A stretch of 64,000 nt of DNA from Anianibacter sp965662745. GTDB taxonomy: Bacteria; Pseudomonadota; Alphaproteobacteria; Rhodobacterales; Rhodobacteraceae. A program made the translations under genes and the position numbers. Shown one piece after another: positions 60,170 through 64,000 of the stretch. Below the pieces are notes generated by a model that was given only the letters and a program-made list of their open reading frames with translations, made no database searches and was not told the origin of the DNA. The stretch lies in contig CBFIJK010000007.1 in NCBI GenBank assembly GCA_965662745.1, positions 1 to 64,000 on the forward strand, read 5' to 3'. Each line of letters begins with the position of its first letter. The stretch's first letter is position 1.

Positions 60170-60934
60170 ATGGCCAATATGGGCAAGATGCCGATCTTCG
60201 AGAGGGGCGATATCGCCGCCGCTTTCGCGCTATTGACCCGGTTGCCGGGGTTTTCCGGCGCCCCGATAGAGCGCGGCGCTCGGGCAGCCTGGGCCTATCC
60301 TTTCGTTGGGGCAGCGATGGGCCTTGGCGCCGGGGTCACGGGCGCGCTGGCGCTCTGGCTGGGGCTTGCACCTGCCTTTGCCGCTGGCCTTGCGCTGGTG
60401 GCGGGCATCATGGCGACGGGCGCGCTGCACGAGGACGGGCTGGCCGACACCGCCGATGGCCTCTGGGGCGGATGGGATCCGGAACGACGGCTTGAGATCA
60501 TGAAGGACAGCCAGATCGGCAGCTACGGCGTGATCGCGCTTGGCCTGTCGCTGATCCTGCGTTGGGCCGCGCTTTCGGCGCTGTTCGCGGCGGGCGGGGC
60601 GATCTGGGCGCTGATCGGTGCCGGGGCCCTGTCGCGTGCGGGGATGATCCTGCCGATGGCCACCCTACCCCACGCGCGGGACGGCGGGCTTGCCAGGCGC
60701 ACGGGACAGGTCGAGGCGGATACGGCATGGTTGGCGGTTGGCGTTGCTGCCGTGATCGCCCTGCTGGCCCTCGGGTTTGGCGCGATCTGGGCGGCTATCG
60801 TGGTGCTTGCGCTTGCCTTTGTCCTGCGCGCGTTGGCGCGGGCGAAGCTAGGCGGTCAGACCGGCGATGTGCTGGGCGCGACCCAACAAGTGTGCGAGAT
60901 CACAGTTCTTATGATCCTCGCCTCGGCCATCTAG
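60170..60934 (+). CDS. cobS: Adenosylcobinamide-GDP ribazoletransferase
   Basis: A 254-residue membrane protein with about six hydrophobic segments and the CobS/CobV signature ATGALHEDGLADTADGLWGGWDPERRLEIMKDSQIGSYG, plus RPxLAR-like SRAGMILPMA. It joins adenosylcobinamide-GDP with alpha-ribazole to finish cobalamin (cobV in the Pseudomonas scheme; not the chelatase CobS at 40812). 76 bases separate it from the divergent cobT. No cobalamin riboswitch was recognised between them. Confidence 0.94.
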   Translation: MANMGKMPIFERGDIAAAFALLTRLPGFSGAPIERGARAAWAYPFVGAAMGLGAGVTGALALWLGLAPAFAAGLALVAGIMATGALHEDGLADTADGLWGGWDPERRLEIMKDSQIGSYGVIALGLSLILRWAALSALFAAGGAIWALIGAGALSRAGMILPMATLPHARDGGLARRTGQVEADTAWLAVGVAAVIALLALGFGAIWAAIVVLALAFVLRALARAKLGGQTGDVLGATQQVCEITVLMILASAI

Positions 60935-60937
60935 GCC

Positions 60938-61642
60938 TCAGCGGCCGTCCGGGATCTGCCCGCCCTGCCAGCGCGCTTCCAGCGCCTCGATGGCGCGGAT
61001 CCGCTCTTCGGTCTTGGGGTGGCTCATCATCCAGGCAGGCGCGGGCGCACCCGCGGAATTGGTCAGCTTCTCCAGCTTGCGGAACAGCGATTTCTGCGGC
61101 TCTGTCCCGAGGCCCGCTTTGACCATCAGCGCGGCAGCATAGGCATCGGCCTCATACTCATCGCTGCGCGACAGCTTGGCCGACAGAAGAGACGCAAGCG
61201 CGTTCGCGATCATCGCGCCGACGCCCGGAATGATCCGCGACAGAACCATCGCCAGCCCCATGCGCAGCGCATTGGTGCCCGAAAAATCAATCATCCTCCG
61301 CCGCGAATGGCCCAGCGCCACATGCCCCAGTTCGTGCGCGATCACGCTGGCCAGTTCCTCGGCAGAGACCAGCCCGTGCCGATAGCGATTATAAAAACCC
61401 CGCGTGATGAAGATGCGGCCATCGGGGGCGGCAAGACCGTTGACCGGGTCGATCTCATAAAGATGCAGTTTGACCTTTGCCACGTCGAGCGCCTTGGCCA
61501 TCTTGTCAAGGATCGGAGAGAGGCCTGGATCGAAAAGCTCGACCGATTGCGCGTCAAGCTGGCGCGAGGTGCGCCAGACGGAAAAGCGATACATCGCAAA
61601 TCCGTAAAGCAGCGCAAGAATGATCGGCGAGAATTTCAACAT
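60938..61642 (-). CDS. M48 family membrane-linked metalloprotease
   Basis: A 234-residue protein with an N-terminal membrane helix (FSPIILALLYGFAMYRFSVW) and a zinc-protease domain: HELGH at 103-107 in VIAHELGHVALGH, and the third ligand likely the glutamate in DEYEADAYAAALM. Residues before the motif (DPVNGLAAPDGRIFITRGFY) are typical of M48 proteins, as is the C-terminal HPKTEERIRA. Related to HtpX/YggG-type proteases of protein quality control. Convergent with cobS. Confidence 0.92.
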   Translation of the reverse strand: MLKFSPIILALLYGFAMYRFSVWRTSRQLDAQSVELFDPGLSPILDKMAKALDVAKVKLHLYEIDPVNGLAAPDGRIFITRGFYNRYRHGLVSAEELASVIAHELGHVALGHSRRRMIDFSGTNALRMGLAMVLSRIIPGVGAMIANALASLLSAKLSRSDEYEADAYAAALMVKAGLGTEPQKSLFRKLEKLTNSAGAPAPAWMMSHPKTEERIRAIEALEARWQGGQIPDGR

Positions 61643-61708
61643 GGGATGAATATGGGGCGCAAGCAGGGCCGCGCAAACCCCGGCTGGCCGCTTTGTGATG
61701 CGGCCTGG

Positions 61709-62872
61709 TCACGCATCCCAGGCGACCGGCACCGAGAGCGGACCGCGAAACGCCCAGCCTGCGAAGGGCGCATCGCCCATCAGGCGCAGGCCCGGCAAGC
61801 GGTCGAACAACATCGGCAGCGCGACCTCGGAGATCAGCGCAAGGGAAGCGGCCGCGCCCGCGCAGAAATGCGGCCCCGCCCCAAAGGCGAGAGAGGCGCG
61901 GGTATCGCGAGTCAGATCGAAGGCAGCGGGCCGATCCCAGACGTCTTCGTCCCGGTTGCCGGAGCCGAACATCAGGAAGACGCGGTCGCCTTCCTCAAGT
62001 GCCACGCCGTCGACCGTGTCCGCCATCGCCACGCGGCGCGGGGACATGCCGATGGGCGATATCCAGCGCGCGTATTCCTGAAACGCCGCGCGCCATGTGA
62101 CCGTGCCATTCGTCACCAGCGCCAGTTGATCCGAATGGGTCAACAGCGCCCAGACGCAGCCCGCGATGGCATCGCGCGGCTCGTTCTGGCCGCCTGAAAT
62201 CGCGAGTTTCACATTGGCCCGCAGCGTTTCCATCGGCAGCCCCGCGGCCAGTTGCGCGGCGATCAGGGACTTCTCATGCGGCGGCGTCTCGGCGCCCAGC
62301 CGCGCGTCGATATGCGCGTCGATCAGCGCAGTGCAGTCGTTGCAATTGGCCTCGACCGCGGGATCGCCTGTGTAATTGGCAATCCCGTCCATCATCCCCT
62401 GGCTGACGCGGTCCATGTCGCGCCAGTCCATATCCGTCAGGCCCGTGATCGTCTTCAGCGCCTCGGCCGAGACGGGCATTGCGTAGTCGGCGACCAGATC
62501 GCATTGGCCCAGCGGCGCGATCCGGTCCAGCACATCCTGCGTGGCGGCGCGGAATTCGGCCAGCCAATGCTCGCGTACGGTGCGCGGCGAAAACGCGGGG
62601 AACGTCGCCTTGCGCTCTGCGGCGTGGGCGTCGCCATCCTTGCGCATCATGTTCTGGCCCATGAGCATGGTCATCAACCCGCCAGGCTGGTCGCTAGAAA
62701 AGACCTGCACGCGCTTTTCCTCGCGCGAGATGGCAGCGTGCTTGGTGATCAGGGTTGCGCCAAGCTGCGGGACAAAGGCGATAGGGGCACCTTCGCGCAT
62801 AGCGGCGAGATCGGGATAGGGGTCGGCGTGGAATTTCCCTGTGTCGATCTCATAGACCGGTGCATCGCTCAT
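61709..62872 (-). CDS. Cytochrome P450
   Basis: A 387-residue soluble P450. The haem-cysteine loop is FGAGPHFCAGAAAS, placing the axial ligand at C337; the I-helix motif is AISGGQNEPRDA, with the usual Thr replaced by Pro-Arg (E-P-R rather than E-T); the K-helix ExxR-type motif lies in EYARWISP. Relatives in Rhodobacteraceae are class I bacterial P450s, fed by ferredoxin partners not found nearby. Its ATG overlaps the stop of the DedA-family gene (ATGA). Substrate unknown. Confidence 0.9.
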   Translation of the reverse strand: MSDAPVYEIDTGKFHADPYPDLAAMREGAPIAFVPQLGATLITKHAAISREEKRVQVFSSDQPGGLMTMLMGQNMMRKDGDAHAAERKATFPAFSPRTVREHWLAEFRAATQDVLDRIAPLGQCDLVADYAMPVSAEALKTITGLTDMDWRDMDRVSQGMMDGIANYTGDPAVEANCNDCTALIDAHIDARLGAETPPHEKSLIAAQLAAGLPMETLRANVKLAISGGQNEPRDAIAGCVWALLTHSDQLALVTNGTVTWRAAFQEYARWISPIGMSPRRVAMADTVDGVALEEGDRVFLMFGSGNRDEDVWDRPAAFDLTRDTRASLAFGAGPHFCAGAAASLALISEVALPMLFDRLPGLRLMGDAPFAGWAFRGPLSVPVAWDA

Positions 62873-63489
62873 GACTTGCCTCTTTCCTTCGCCCTTGCCC
62901 GATCCGCCCGGATCGCCGCGCGCAGCCACAGGCCAAGCCCAAACGCCACGACCCCGGCGGCCAGCGCGCCCGAGATGTTGGACAGGATACCCGACACCGC
63001 CCCGATCCGGTCGACGAAAAGATACCCCAGCCCGACATAGAGCGTGACCCAGATCACCTCTCCGGCGACGTCCCAAAGCGTAAAGCGCCAGGTCTTCATC
63101 CCGGCGGCCCCTGCGGCGAGGTTGACCCAGGGACCAAGCGGCGCAACAGCCCAAGTGGACAGGAACACGCCCAGCCCGCCGCGCCGTTCGACCATGCCTT
63201 CGGCCCGCGCGACCAGCTTGGCCCGCGCGGGATTACGGGCGACGCGGGCAAGGATCGACCGTCCGCCGACGCGTCCGATCTGAAAGCCGACCTGATCGCC
63301 CAGCACCGCGCCGGTGAAGGCGGCAAGCCCGACCTCAAGCGGTTCGAGATCGCCTGTAGCCCCCAGCGCGCCGCCGGTCAGCATCAGAAGGGATGTGGGG
63401 ATCGGCAGGAACAGGCACGACAGGAACGTCGCGATCCCGATGGACCACGCGCCATAGCTGGTGAGAAAGCCGAACAAGACCTCGGTCAC
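62869..63489 (-). CDS. DedA family (VTT domain) membrane protein
   Basis: A 206-residue protein with about five hydrophobic segments and the VTT pattern: FLPIPTSLLMLTGGALGA, AFTGAVLGDQVGFQIGR, and FLSTWAVAPLGPWVNLAAGAAGM. DedA/VTT proteins are lipid scramblase-like; several recycle undecaprenyl phosphate or phospholipids. The GTG start overlaps the previous gene's stop (GTGA), and its own stop overlaps the P450 start: a tightly coupled three-gene unit. Confidence 0.88.
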   Translation of the reverse strand: MTEVLFGFLTSYGAWSIGIATFLSCLFLPIPTSLLMLTGGALGATGDLEPLEVGLAAFTGAVLGDQVGFQIGRVGGRSILARVARNPARAKLVARAEGMVERRGGLGVFLSTWAVAPLGPWVNLAAGAAGMKTWRFTLWDVAGEVIWVTLYVGLGYLFVDRIGAVSGILSNISGALAAGVVAFGLGLWLRAAIRADRARAKERGKS

Positions 63490-63836
63490 GGGCGATCCTT
63501 GGGCGGGGGCGCCGCTGCCTCGATCCGCTCGATCAGCACCTCAAGCGGCACGCCGCTTTCCTTCGCGATCTCGTTCAGTGTCAGGCGAACGCCCTTGGGC
63601 GGCATCGCCTCTCCAAGCGCCGCGTCCATCTCGGGGCGCGGGATGCGCCAGCTGGTCGCGACATAGCGCGGCGTCATCCACCCCTCGATCGGCTGGCGGA
63701 ACTTGGCCGGATCGCTCCAGTACATCGCGAACAGTGCAGCGCGCACGGCAAAGACCACGAAAAGCGCAAGAGCAAGCGCGAAGGCCCCGGTCAGCCAGGG
63801 ATGGCGCTTGGCAGCCTGTTTCAGGCGGGAGGGCAT
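63486..63836 (-). CDS. Hypothetical single-pass membrane protein
   Basis: A 116-residue protein. A basic N-terminus MPSRLKQAAKRHPWL leads into one helix (~15-39, TGAFALALALFVVFAVRAALFAMYW), then DPAKFRQPIEGWMTPRYVATSWRIPRPEMDAALG, then a C-terminal helix-turn-helix-like VRLTLNEIAKESGVPLEVLIERIEAA. I use the ATG at 63836, since the codon before it is TTG. Function unknown; first gene of the coupled unit with the DedA-family and P450 genes. Confidence 0.7.
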   Translation of the reverse strand: MPSRLKQAAKRHPWLTGAFALALALFVVFAVRAALFAMYWSDPAKFRQPIEGWMTPRYVATSWRIPRPEMDAALGEAMPPKGVRLTLNEIAKESGVPLEVLIERIEAAAPPPKDRP

Positions 63837-63898
63837 CAACGAGGTCCGTTATGAAGCAGCAAGTCCAGCCTGATAGCCGGACCGGCAAGAGGCAAGGC

Positions 63899-64000
63899 CT
63901 AACGCCCCAGCGCGCGCATCCCACGTTCGATCCCGTCGAGGGTCATCGGCACCATGCGGTCTGCGCCGAAGACTTCCCTAATCATCGCGATGGACTGGGT
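63899..64000 (-). CDS. 3' end of an unidentified gene (truncated by the window edge)
   Basis: Only the last 33 codons are visible, ending MVPMTLDGIERGMRALGR then TAG. The reading frame enters from the right edge. The tail cannot be assigned to a family by itself. Ends 62 bases before the start of the 116-residue membrane protein, so the two could be co-transcribed. Confidence 0.5.
   Translation of the reverse strand, partial: TQSIAMIREVFGADRMVPMTLDGIERGMRALGR

Overview
This window is ordinary, gene-dense chromosome from a high-GC alphaproteobacterium, most likely Rhodobacterales (Roseobacter/Rhodobacteraceae). The signs are an RTX protein with a Hint domain, phosphatidylcholine synthase, aerobic CobS/CobT cobaltochelatase genes, a DUF1127 protein, an H-NOX/diguanylate cyclase pair, an MttB-family methyltransferase, and many 4-bp ATGA or GTGA overlaps between co-directional genes. 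I saw no phage, complete insertion sequence, CRISPR array, rRNA or tRNA. The genus cannot be told from the sequence alone.

Layout. 1-882: AT-richer stretch without a recognisable gene. 883-4.3 kb: RTX/Hint protein, a 48-aa protein, TfoX C-terminal-domain protein, DUF4112 protein, ndk. 4.5-7.7 kb: ABC-F ATPase, MarC-family protein, retropepsin-like protease. 7.7-10 kb: ruvCAB on the minus strand. 10.3-15 kb: DUF1127 protein, prmA, a symporter stump, msrA, an MFS transporter and a YeeE/YedE transporter. 15.1-22.9 kb: priA, fsa, DUF484 protein, xerC, pcs, truA, ycjX. 22.9-30.2 kb: GNAT, YcjF-like protein, truncated haemoglobin, ileS, YghU-like GST, DUF3253 protein and ogt. 30.2-36.1 kb: diguanylate cyclase and H-NOX, MttB homologue, DUF4177 protein, DnaJ-domain protein, D-amino-acid dehydrogenase-like flavoprotein. 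36-40.6 kb: cydAB with a 32-aa DUF2474-type third subunit, an exported MsrB, and an ECF sigma/anti-sigma pair. 40.8-44.4 kb: cobaltochelatase cobS and cobT, DUF427 protein. 44.4-50.9 kb: ClC transporter, FAD-linked oxidase, NTF2-like protein, metY, lipoprotein, SIMPL protein. 51-53.8 kb: a 912-aa membrane protein resembling a GspL/PilM-to-PilP/GspC fusion. 54.3-59 kb: hppD with a divergent Lrp/AsnC regulator, CPA2 antiporter, GNAT. 59-64 kb: late cobalamin genes cobT and cobS, M48 peptidase, P450, DedA-family protein, and the 3' end of an unidentified gene at the window edge.

Themes. DNA repair and replication genes (ruvCAB, priA, xerC, ogt), cobalamin synthesis split over two loci, redox and protein-oxidation defence (msrA, Tat-type msrB, cyanide-insensitive-type cytochrome bd, ECF sigma pair), and gas/c-di-GMP signalling (H-NOX and GGDEF).

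Most interesting signals. (1) A 16-codon leader peptide with three Ile codons just before a strong hairpin, directly upstream of ileS: a probable isoleucine-responsive attenuator. (2) The GspL/PilM-PilP-like fusion with no secretion or pilus genes around it. (3) An H-NOX protein lacking the canonical haem-ligand pattern, preceded by a CtrA-like site. (4) Three copies of a structured intergenic repeat just after stop codons. (5) An N-terminal stump of a sodium:solute symporter.
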